A stretch of DNA of 46,211 nt, taken from a bacterium. Its GTDB lineage: Bacteria > Patescibacteriota > Minisyncoccia > Minisyncoccales > DAOWIS01. Positions 33,923-42,303 of this stretch are shown in pieces. Below the pieces are notes generated by a model. That model made no database searches and had not been told where the DNA came from. It worked only from the letters and a program-made list of their open reading frames with translations. Positions within the stretch are counted from its first letter, which is position 1; the number at the start of each line of letters is the position of its first letter. Where the stretch lies: positions 1 through 46,211 of the forward strand of contig DAOWIS010000007.1 in assembly GCA_030640805.1 (NCBI GenBank), written 5' to 3'. Position numbers and translations under genes: made by a program.

Positions 33923-36157
33923 ATGTCTAAAATAATGATGAAAAATAAAATTTTAATAAGTTTAATAATAACTAGTTTAGTTTTTCTGCCGACCATAAAT
34001 AGCATTAGCGCCCGAATAGTTCTTCCTCCTGATTCGGTTAATAGTACAAGTATTAGAGTTATTTCTCCTAATGGTGGAGAGAAATGGGAAATAGGAAAGA
34101 CCTACACTATTAAATGGACTGGATCAACAGATATTAAGGCCTATACCATAATGCTTCTACGGGCTGATGGATATCGAGGGTGGGGTCTTAATGCAACTTT
34201 GTTAGGCCCTGATACTAGAGAATATCAATGGAAGGCTGGGTCTATGGAAGAGTGCACCGGTTCTTGTACATTACCTCCTTCTGGAGATTACTATATTGTA
34301 GTTTATGGTCAACGATTTGATGATCCAGAAGGGAAATTTTCTGTTTCTGATCGAAGCGATGAAGTGTTTATTCTTAATAATAGTAATATGCCGAGTATTA
34401 ATGTTCTTTCTCCTAATGGAGGCGAACAGATACCAACGGGTCCTAATAACTTTCAGATAACCTATCGGATAGCTAATTTTAAGCAATTAACCTCGCCCAC
34501 AATCCGGATAGATTTATTTAAAAATGATATTATTTTAGGGAATCGTTGTAAAACTCCTCCTTGCTCTGTATCACCAAATTCAGAATATTGGAATTTTAGC
34601 TGGGAGGTAGGGTCGTATGTGGATAGTGCAGGAAATTATCGCAAAGCAGGACCTGGTACGGATTATAAAATTAGAATTATTTTATTTGATAGCGGAAAAG
34701 AGATTGCAGCTGATGGAGGCGATAATTATTTTAGTATTATCTCACCCACCCCTGAATTTATTCCTTGTCTTGATAAACCAAGTGGTTGGATGCCAAGCAG
34801 ATATTCTTATCCCGAGTATTATAATAGGACAAATCCTATCCATCAGGCAGTAATTCTTTATAGGACCAGTAAATACTGTGGCACTAATGAAGTAATAAAA
34901 AAAGAAGTAATTCAACTCCATACACCTGAACGAGATTACTGTAATTATATTTGTAGAAATAGACAATATGAGCAGTGTATTTTAGATGGCAGTTTCGATA
35001 CCTATTACGACGAATGGTGCGAGGATGCTAATGGTAATAGGATAATCCCCAAGGCAGCAACCGAGACAAAAAAGATTCTGCCAATTGAGCCAACTCCGAT
35101 ACCTCAACCTTCTGCAACACCTTCAAAAATTATTTTGCATCGAGTTCATCGTAATTGTCCCGATGACTCGCCATACGAACCAGCCATGAAGGGAAAAGCC
35201 GAGCAGGTTTTTGAAGTTGGAGCAAGCACCGGCTACTGGAATTTTAGATGTGCCAATCGGAAACAAGAGCAATGCTATGATGATGGCAGTTTCGATACTT
35301 ATTATGATGAATGGTGTGAAGATGAAAACGGCAAGAGAATAACTCCTTCCTATAATATAAGCAGTAACTTAATGAAAAAATATGATGAGATAGTAAAAGA
35401 GAAAGAAATAGATTTAAAAAGTAAGATGGAATTAAAGGAACTGAACAGAGAAACCGAGATTTTCAAAAGAGAGATTAAACCAGCAATTTCGCCCGCTGAA
35501 ATAGAAGTCAGAATACCTATTGAACCTAAGAAACCTTCTGTCGCTGAATCCGGAGATGAAATAACCCATTACTATAAAAAGGAAATTGAAAGGATAAGTT
35601 CTTCTGAAAACATAGAAGAACAGATAACTAAGCTTAAATCTTTAAGAACAGAGATAAATGGAATGATTAGCCAACTTATAAGAAAGAAAAAGGAAATATC
35701 TTCAGTTGAGTTAAAGGATTTAGTCTCTGAGATAAAAATAACACCGGGTGCAATTAAAGCTGATCAAGTAGTAATACAAACAACTAATAAGAAAGTGATA
35801 ACCAATATCAGCGATGAACAAGTTTCTATAGAACCAAAAGAAAACGAGGTTGTTATTAAAGATAAAAATATTGAAGTAAAAACACTAGGAGTTTCAATAG
35901 TAAATCAGGTTCTAAAAGTAGGAACTCAAGAAGTGAAGATAACGCCCAGCGAAGTTGTCCAGAAAGCTAAGGTTAAAGTAAAATCTATTGAACTCAAAGA
36001 AGAGGCAAATAAGCCAGTATACTTTGTCCAAGGTACAAAGAAAGCCAGAATCCTTTTTGCTATACCTATAACAATGAGTATAAAGACAAAAGTTGACGCT
36101 GGCACTGGAGAAGTAATTTCCGTAAAGAAACCCTGGTGGAGTTTCTTAGCTTTTTAG
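33923..36157 (+). CDS. Large secreted/surface protein with SPNGGE repeats and duplicated Cys module
   Basis: Signal-like N-terminus; SPNGGEKWEIGKTYTIKW and SPNGGEQIPTG; DGSFDTYYDEWCED occurs twice. Confidence 0.7.
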   Translation: MSKIMMKNKILISLIITSLVFLPTINSISARIVLPPDSVNSTSIRVISPNGGEKWEIGKTYTIKWTGSTDIKAYTIMLLRADGYRGWGLNATLLGPDTREYQWKAGSMEECTGSCTLPPSGDYYIVVYGQRFDDPEGKFSVSDRSDEVFILNNSNMPSINVLSPNGGEQIPTGPNNFQITYRIANFKQLTSPTIRIDLFKNDIILGNRCKTPPCSVSPNSEYWNFSWEVGSYVDSAGNYRKAGPGTDYKIRIILFDSGKEIAADGGDNYFSIISPTPEFIPCLDKPSGWMPSRYSYPEYYNRTNPIHQAVILYRTSKYCGTNEVIKKEVIQLHTPERDYCNYICRNRQYEQCILDGSFDTYYDEWCEDANGNRIIPKAATETKKILPIEPTPIPQPSATPSKIILHRVHRNCPDDSPYEPAMKGKAEQVFEVGASTGYWNFRCANRKQEQCYDDGSFDTYYDEWCEDENGKRITPSYNISSNLMKKYDEIVKEKEIDLKSKMELKELNRETEIFKREIKPAISPAEIEVRIPIEPKKPSVAESGDEITHYYKKEIERISSSENIEEQITKLKSLRTEINGMISQLIRKKKEISSVELKDLVSEIKITPGAIKADQVVIQTTNKKVITNISDEQVSIEPKENEVVIKDKNIEVKTLGVSIVNQVLKVGTQEVKITPSEVVQKAKVKVKSIELKEEANKPVYFVQGTKKARILFAIPITMSIKTKVDAGTGEVISVKKPWWSFLAF

Positions 36158-36238
36158 GTTTTTAAATTTTGTAAAAGAAAGGTAAAAAAAGGAGAGAATT
36201 TTTGGACTAATTTAGGATAGGAAAATTATAGAACATCT

Positions 36239-36266
36239 AAAACGGCTTGCTTTCACAAGCCGTTTT
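36239..36266. terminator. Bidirectional terminator hairpin
   Basis: aaaacggcttg...caagccgtttt. Confidence 0.7.
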
Positions 36267-36330
36267 GATTTATCTATTATTGAAGTTATGAGCAATCTGG
36301 TTTTATTTTAATGAGTTTAATGAACGGTGA

Positions 36331-36358
36331 CCTTGTACACGCATATGCGTGCACAAGG
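36331..36358. repeat. 28-bp palindrome, copy A (one mismatch)
   Basis: ccttgtacacgcatatgcgtgcacaagg. Confidence 0.85.
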
Positions 36359-36403
36359 AACAGAGAGATGCGAGGGAAGGATGAAGGAGTTTTAGAAAAT
36401 TTT

Positions 36404-37816
36404 TTACTCTTTGGGGAATTTTATTTGGATGAGAGAATTTTTAGCTAGAATATAAAGATTTTTATATTTTGAGTTATAATAGAAATCGAAATTACCAATA
36501 GAATTATATTCTAAAAAATCAACAATATTTCTGGGATCACGGGAATCTAATTCCGTGATTTTTATTTTAATAGAATTATCATCTTCAATAGTAAAAAGAA
36601 TGTGTTCGCCGTCCGGGTACCAAATTGCCTGACCGATATTTTTAGAGAAACGAGTGATAAATTCTTTATCGTCCTTATAATGATATGGCTGGATTAAAAT
36701 GTCATCTAACCAATAGACCCAGATTTCTTTTTCTGAAAAAAGAAGAATTTTTTTCTCATCTCCAGAGATTTTGGCATCTTTCACCGGCTGATGGATTTCT
36801 TTTAAAAGATTGTTTTCGGAATCAAAAAGATAAAAATTATTCTCTTGAAAGATTTCTGTTTTATTTAAAATTCCAAAACCATCATTAAAAAAAATAAATT
36901 TAATATTTTTTTCTCTTAAACTTAGCGGAGAATAGGTAAGCTGTTTTTTAGTACCCTGACCGTTGATTTTAAAAATTAAATCAGTATTTTCTTCCAACCA
37001 ATATATTTCACTACCCTCAATATCATAAAAATCTAAGTTAGAAATTAAAGTTGAAGTAATAGTGCTATTTTCTAAATTAAATTCTACCAATTTTTTACTG
37101 CCTTTAGTTTTTTCAGAGAGAAAAATTATTTTTTCTTTTTCTTGAGGGTGCCAATTAAGATTAGTTGCTAAAGATGGAATGTTTTTTAAAGCGGTTATTT
37201 TAAGAGATCCCTCTTTCAAATTCACCAGTTGCCATTTTTTATCAGCCCAAAAAAGTAATTTTTGAGAATCTGGAGACCATTTTATTTCGGAAATTTCTGA
37301 AAAATTGTCAGCAATTTGTTTTTCTTTATTAGAATTTATATCTAAAACAGATATTTTTTTACCGTCTTCAGTATTGATTACTAAAGCTATTTTTGCTTCA
37401 TTTGGAGAAAATTTAAATTTTTCTATATTTTTAAATAATATATTTTTTTGAGGATTTTTGGGAACCAGTAAAATATTTTTAGCTTCACTGACCATTTCTT
37501 CTTCTACTCTTAAATTCTTAATCCAAGAATGATAATTTTCTTTTTTGAGCTCCACATCATAGGTTTTAGGAATTAGGTTTTGGATAAGAACTCGATGAAA
37601 AAGGGGAGTGATTTTTTTCTTTATTTTTTTGCCATTTAAAAAAACCTCTGCTTCTAAAGATTGAGAGGTTTTTAGAAAAATTCCTCCGGTTTTTACCATT
37701 TCTTTCTTTTGGAAATCAAAACGATACCCTTGAGAATAAAAAATCAAAGGAATAATTATCAAGAAAAATAAAACCACAAAAAAAGAAAAGAGAATGAGTC
37801 GGGTTTTGTAAGTCAT
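36404..37816 (-). CDS. Membrane-anchored PEGA/WD40-like beta-propeller protein
   Basis: TM then GGIFLKTSQSLEAEVFLNGKKIKKKITPLFHRVLIQNLIPKTYDVELKKENYHSW (PEGA-like); SPDSQKLLFW repeats. Start set at MTYKTRL. Confidence 0.65.
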   Translation of the reverse strand: MTYKTRLILFSFFVVLFFLIIIPLIFYSQGYRFDFQKKEMVKTGGIFLKTSQSLEAEVFLNGKKIKKKITPLFHRVLIQNLIPKTYDVELKKENYHSWIKNLRVEEEMVSEAKNILLVPKNPQKNILFKNIEKFKFSPNEAKIALVINTEDGKKISVLDINSNKEKQIADNFSEISEIKWSPDSQKLLFWADKKWQLVNLKEGSLKITALKNIPSLATNLNWHPQEKEKIIFLSEKTKGSKKLVEFNLENSTITSTLISNLDFYDIEGSEIYWLEENTDLIFKINGQGTKKQLTYSPLSLREKNIKFIFFNDGFGILNKTEIFQENNFYLFDSENNLLKEIHQPVKDAKISGDEKKILLFSEKEIWVYWLDDILIQPYHYKDDKEFITRFSKNIGQAIWYPDGEHILFTIEDDNSIKIKITELDSRDPRNIVDFLEYNSIGNFDFYYNSKYKNLYILAKNSLIQIKFPKE

Positions 37817-37817
37817 A

Positions 37818-37979
37818 AGACCTTTTGCAAAATAATTTTTCGTCAGGAAATTTGAAGATTTTGAGCGAAAATCGTGAAGAACGAGGAAGGTGTATACAGA
37901 GTATACATCGACGAGTTCTGAACGATTTGCAGCCAAAATATTCAAATTGCAGTAGGAAGGATTGTTTTGCAAAGGGTCT
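37818..37979. mobile_element. 162-bp long imperfect inverted repeat (MITE-like element)
   Basis: agaccttttgcaaaataat ... attgttttgcaaagggtct termini; central tgtatacagagtatacat; both strands translate to similar peptides. Confidence 0.7.
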
Positions 37980-38029
37980 AAATATATTTTACCTTATTCT
38001 CAATCCTTAGAAAAGAATTTTTGAAAAAT

Positions 38030-38071
38030 AAAAAGGACGGCGGAGAAACTATGTTTCTTACCGTCGTCCCT
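38030..38071 (-). terminator. Terminator of minus-strand small gene
   Basis: aggacggcgg.../...taccgtcgtccct with A run on the plus strand. Confidence 0.6.
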
Positions 38072-38104
38072 TAGCTAATCTCTGGCTTATAAATCGAGAG
38101 AAGA

Positions 38105-38383
38105 TTAATTCTCTATGAAGACGATTTCTCTTATGATCTTTTCTTTGTCCTTATCGAAGATTTTAGACTTAAGCAAATTCGTAGCTTTTTCTTCGAGAGC
38201 AGGATCATATACCCAATTGATAATACAACGAAGATCTGGTTCAGTTGGGCTTTGCTTCAGGAGTTCCTCTGCAGCCATTTTTTTGACCTTGAGAGATCTA
38301 CTCCATGCAAGGATACGTGTGAAATCGTCGTTATCTGGGTTCTTCTTTAAGAATCTTCTCCATAATTTTTCTAATCTATCCAT
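38105..38383 (-). CDS. Small alpha-helical repeat protein (hypothetical)
   Basis: Start MDRLEKLW with RBS aaaggag; two similar about 34-aa halves. Confidence 0.6.
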   Translation of the reverse strand: MDRLEKLWRRFLKKNPDNDDFTRILAWSRSLKVKKMAAEELLKQSPTEPDLRCIINWVYDPALEEKATNLLKSKIFDKDKEKIIREIVFIEN

Positions 38384-38454
38384 TCTTAATTCTCCTTTCA
38401 AGGTTAAATAAATTCTTATTTCTTTCCTTATTCAATTCTCAAGTTTCTGCTTCT

Positions 38455-38482
38455 ATTATAGCATACTGTAATAATTTGTCAA
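38455..38482 (-). promoter_or_regulatory. Promoter for 38105-38383
   Basis: TTGACA-16-TATAAT on minus strand. Confidence 0.7.
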
Positions 38483-38544
38483 GGGTAGAAAGGTGAGGGT
38501 TGGGAAAATTTGCCAAGATGGAAAATTTTATTTATACTAAAAAG

Positions 38545-39810
38545 ATGAACGAGAGATTTGTAATTGAAGGGGGGAGACCATTAGAAGGCACAGTTGAGAT
38601 AAGCGGCTATAAGAACGCGGCTGGGCCGATTCTGGCTGCCACCTTACTTACTAACCAAAAGTGTATTATTGATAATTTGCCTCAAGTTGAAGATGTTTTT
38701 AACTGTCTGAAGGTCTTAAAGGGTATAGGAGTAAAGATAAATCAATTAGAAAAGAGAAAATTTGAAATTGAAGCCGGCGCTGAAGTCGATCCATCTAAAA
38801 TGAATCCTGATTTAATCGGCAGGACCAGAATGTCGGTTTTATTAATGGGTGCTTTACTTCCCCGGTTTAAAGATTTTAAAATTTCCCGACCCGGGGGAGA
38901 TAAAATCGGTCTGCGACCTATTACTACTCATCTTAACGCCTTAGAAAAATTAGGAGCCAAAATTAAAGAAGAAGGAGATTTTTATCATTTTAACTGCGCA
39001 AATTTAAAAGGAAGAGAGATTGTTTTAAAAGAATTTAGCGTAACAGCTACTGAGAATTTAATGTTGGCCTCAGTCTTAGCCCAGGGAAAAACTATTATTA
39101 AAGGAGCAGCGGCCGAGCCTCAAGTTCAAGATTTAGGTGGTATTTTAAAAGAAATGGGAGCAATAATAGAAGGAGTAGGCACTCATACTGTTGTTATAGA
39201 AGGAATTGAAGAACTGCAGGGAGTAGAGCATAAAGTTATTTCTGATCCTTTAGAGGCCGGTACATTTATAGTGGCTAGCGCGATTACTCCTGGCCAGGTA
39301 GAAATAAAAAATATTATTTTTGAACACTTAGATTTATTTTTAGATAAATTAGAAGAAATGGGAGTTGATTTCAAAAAAAAATCTGATTCTCTACTAGTTA
39401 GATTTTCTCCTAAACTAAAAGCCGTTCATGTTCAAGCTCTTCCTTACCCTGGTTTTCCTACTGATTTAGTGCCAATAATTGTTCCAGCCTTAACCCAGGC
39501 CGAGGGTCGAAGCTTAATCCACGATCCTTTATACGAAAATAGATTTAATTATGTTCAAGAATTAAGAAAGATGGGAGGAGACATAGAGATAGTGGATCCT
39601 CACCGAGTTTTTGTCTTTGGCAAAACTCCTCTTTTTGGAAGAGCTATCGAGAGTTGGGATATTAGAGCCGGGGCTTCCTTAATTATCGCTGGGCTCATAG
39701 CCAGAGGCAAAACAGTAATTAATAATGTCTATCAGATTGATAGGGGATATGAAAGAATTGAAGAAAAATTACAGAACCTTGGCGCAAGCATAGAGAGAAT
39801 AAAATCCTAA
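38545..39810 (+). CDS. murA: UDP-N-acetylglucosamine 1-carboxyvinyltransferase, Asp in place of catalytic Cys
   Basis: GGRPLEGTVEISGYKNAAGPILAATLL; SRPGGDKIGLRPITTHL. Confidence 0.95.
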   Translation: MNERFVIEGGRPLEGTVEISGYKNAAGPILAATLLTNQKCIIDNLPQVEDVFNCLKVLKGIGVKINQLEKRKFEIEAGAEVDPSKMNPDLIGRTRMSVLLMGALLPRFKDFKISRPGGDKIGLRPITTHLNALEKLGAKIKEEGDFYHFNCANLKGREIVLKEFSVTATENLMLASVLAQGKTIIKGAAAEPQVQDLGGILKEMGAIIEGVGTHTVVIEGIEELQGVEHKVISDPLEAGTFIVASAITPGQVEIKNIIFEHLDLFLDKLEEMGVDFKKKSDSLLVRFSPKLKAVHVQALPYPGFPTDLVPIIVPALTQAEGRSLIHDPLYENRFNYVQELRKMGGDIEIVDPHRVFVFGKTPLFGRAIESWDIRAGASLIIAGLIARGKTVINNVYQIDRGYERIEEKLQNLGASIERIKS

Positions 39811-39973
39811 ATCCTAATTTCTAATAAAATTCCCAATGACAAAATCCCAATGTCAAATGAATGATTAAATATCAAATGACAAAATAATAATTTAATCATT
39901 TAGTCATTGGTCATTGATTTGACATTTGTCATTAGACATTTGTCATTTTGCTAGGCATTAGACATTAGGATTT
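39809..39973. repeat. 165-bp foldback array between murA and mreB
   Basis: Outer arms aaatcctaat/attaggattt; internal caaatgacaaaa.../...tttgtcatttg words. Confidence 0.75.
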
Positions 39974-39985
39974 AGAAGATATTTT

Positions 39986-40984
39986 ATGAAAATTGGTATT
40001 GATCTTGGTACTTGTAATTCCTTAGTTTTTATCCCTAAAAAGGGGGTGGTTTTAAATGAACCCTCGGTAGTAGCTGTTTCTGTTCCGGAAAATAAAATAT
40101 TGGCAGTGGGAGATGAAGCAAAAGAAATGATTGGGAGGACTCCAGAGACCATTATTGCCTACCGTCCCTTAAAAGATGGAGTAATTGCTGATTTTCGAGT
40201 AACCGAAGCAATGATTCGTTATTTTCTAAACAAAGTTCAAGGAAGGTTGAGATTTTTTCGACCAGAAGTATTAATTGGCATTCCGGCCGGAGTTACTTCC
40301 ACTGAGCGCCGGGCGGTAATTGAGGCGGCAATGCAAGCTGGCGCTAAATCGGCTTATGTAGCCAAAGAGCCGGTTTTAGCGGCGATTGGAGCAGGAATTC
40401 CCATTAATTCCTCTTCAGGTAATATGATTATAGATATTGGAGGAGGAACATCAGAAGTAGCAGTTATCTCGCTTGGTGGAATAGTTGCTTGTGCTTCTTC
40501 TCGAGTGGGGGGGGATAAAATGGATGAAGCAATCTCCATCTTTATAAAAGAGAAATACAATTTAGCTATAGGCGAACAAACTGCCGAAGAAATAAAGATA
40601 AAAATTGGCTTTGCTCTGCCTCAAAAAAAAGAGGAGGTAATGGAAATTAAAGGAAGAGATCTTTTAGAGGGTCTACCAAAAAGTATTTTGATTTCTTCAA
40701 ATGAGATAACTGAAGCGATGTCTAACCAACTTCAAGAAATTATTACTGTCATAAAAACTGTTCTTAGAGATACTCCCCCTGAACTCTCAGCTGATATTAT
40801 AAACAAAGGGATGGTTCTTTCAGGTGGGGGAGCTCTGTTGCGAAAAATTGATGAACTTTTTACCAAAGTTACCGGGGTTCCCTGTTATATTGCTGATGAG
40901 CCAATGCTTTGTGTGGCTAAAGGAACAGGTGCAGTTCTTGAACATTTAGAAGTTTATAAAAGAAGTCTAATGACCCAAAAGTAA
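39986..40984 (+). CDS. mreB: Rod shape-determining protein MreB
   Basis: IGIDLGTCNSLVFIPKKGVVLNEPSVVA; MIIDIGGGTSEVAVISLGGIV. Confidence 0.95.
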   Translation: MKIGIDLGTCNSLVFIPKKGVVLNEPSVVAVSVPENKILAVGDEAKEMIGRTPETIIAYRPLKDGVIADFRVTEAMIRYFLNKVQGRLRFFRPEVLIGIPAGVTSTERRAVIEAAMQAGAKSAYVAKEPVLAAIGAGIPINSSSGNMIIDIGGGTSEVAVISLGGIVACASSRVGGDKMDEAISIFIKEKYNLAIGEQTAEEIKIKIGFALPQKKEEVMEIKGRDLLEGLPKSILISSNEITEAMSNQLQEIITVIKTVLRDTPPELSADIINKGMVLSGGGALLRKIDELFTKVTGVPCYIADEPMLCVAKGTGAVLEHLEVYKRSLMTQK

Positions 40985-40987
40985 ACC

Positions 40988-42217
40988 ATGATTATAGGCA
41001 TAAATGCTTCACCAGCTTTTAAATTTCCCAGAACCGGCGTAGAAGAATATACTTATCAGTTAATAAATCATTTAACTAAATTAAAAGAAGCCGAATCTCA
41101 TCGGTTTTTTTTGTATATTGATGTTCGCGAGGCAACCAAACTTCAAAGTACCGGCTGTCCAAATCCCAGCGAGATTTGGCAGCCTACGTTCTCGGCCTGT
41201 CGCCCCCGACTAAAGTCGGGAGACCATGCCGACAGGCCTGCGAAAGTTACTTTGAAAGTTTGTTGCCTCGCTTTAGATCTCCCGTCGAATTTCATTCTTA
41301 AACCCCTATCAGCTCCCTTTTTTTGGACTCAAGGCAGATTGGCTTGGCAGTTGAGAAAAGATAAACCTGATGTTTTTTTTAGTCCTGGCCATGTTCTTCC
41401 CAGATTTCATCCAGAAAATTCAGTAGTTACTATTCACGGTTTAGAGTTTGAGAGATGTCCTCAGTTTTATCCATCTTTTCATAGATTTTATCTTAAAAAA
41501 GTAACAAAATATGCAGTTTCTCGGGCCAAAAAAATTATTGCTGTCTCAAATAACACCAAAAAAGATTTAGTAGAATTATATAAAGTCCCGCCTAATAAAA
41601 TTATGGTAATTTACCACGGTTTAAATAAAGAAAGAAATGTTTCAGGTTTCAGGTTTCATGTTTCATGTTTCAAGAAGTATATTCTCTTTTTGGGGACTAA
41701 AGAAAAAAAGAAAAATATCTCAAATTTAATTAAGGCCTTTGAAATTTTAAAAGATAGATACAAAATCCCTCATAGATTAATTTTAGCAGGGAGAGAACCC
41801 AATAAAAGATTTTACAAGCCCGAGAAAATAGAAGATATTTTAAAGAAATCAAGATATAAAAAAGATATTATTAATTTAGATTTTGTTTCCGAAGATAAAA
41901 AGAAAGAACTCTTTCAAAAAGCCGCTCTTTTTATTTATCCTTCTTTTTATGAGGGCTTTGGAATGCCGATTTTAGAAGCTCAAATAGCTGGTACACCAGT
42001 AATTACCTCCAATATTTCTGCTTTGCCGGAAATAGCCGGCGACGGAGCAATGAAAATAACCCCTCATAATATTGAAGAAATAGCCCAAGCAATGTATAAA
42101 ATTATAAGCGACAAAAACACTGCCCAAAATTTAATAAACAAGGGCTACCAAAACATAAAAAAATTCTCCTGGCAAACCTGCGCCCAAGAAACCCTTAGCG
42201 TTTTACTGACACCTTGA
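40988..42217 (+). CDS. Glycosyltransferase family 1/4 with two repeat-derived inserts
   Basis: FPRTGVEEYTYQLI; FIYPSFYEGFGMPILEAQIAGTPVITSNISALPEIAGDGA. Confidence 0.85.
   Translation: MIIGINASPAFKFPRTGVEEYTYQLINHLTKLKEAESHRFFLYIDVREATKLQSTGCPNPSEIWQPTFSACRPRLKSGDHADRPAKVTLKVCCLALDLPSNFILKPLSAPFFWTQGRLAWQLRKDKPDVFFSPGHVLPRFHPENSVVTIHGLEFERCPQFYPSFHRFYLKKVTKYAVSRAKKIIAVSNNTKKDLVELYKVPPNKIMVIYHGLNKERNVSGFRFHVSCFKKYILFLGTKEKKKNISNLIKAFEILKDRYKIPHRLILAGREPNKRFYKPEKIEDILKKSRYKKDIINLDFVSEDKKKELFQKAALFIYPSFYEGFGMPILEAQIAGTPVITSNISALPEIAGDGAMKITPHNIEEIAQAMYKIISDKNTAQNLINKGYQNIKKFSWQTCAQETLSVLLTP
41127..41271. mobile_element. 145-bp foldback element inside glycosyltransferase CDS
   Basis: 24-bp near-perfect arms gcgaggcaaccaaacttcaaagta/tactttgaaagtttgttgcctcgc; internal hairpins. 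Confidence 0.75.
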
Positions 42218-42243
42218 CAAACATAGACCCGATATGGTATAAT
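42214..42243 (+). promoter_or_regulatory. Promoter; -35 overlaps stop of upstream glycosyltransferase
   Basis: TTGACA-18-TATAAT. Confidence 0.75.
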
Positions 42244-42303
42244 AGAGGTAGAAAATGATGAGTTCTTTTAAAACCTATTAACCAAAAGAAAGGAGAAATT
42301 AAG

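Noticed and set aside
37816-37972. N-terminal 52-aa extension of the PEGA/WD40-like protein
   Set aside because: Consists of translated inverted-repeat sequence; MTYKTRLILFSFF is the likely start preceding the TM segment.
37825-38010. 61-aa plus-strand ORF as a real gene
   Set aside because: Lies within the 162-bp inverted repeat; its peptide mirrors the minus-strand reading of the same palindrome.
40507-40514. G8 tract in mreB as a phase-variable contingency site
   Set aside because: Encodes conserved glycines (SRVGGDKMDEAI) in an essential gene; the frame is intact.
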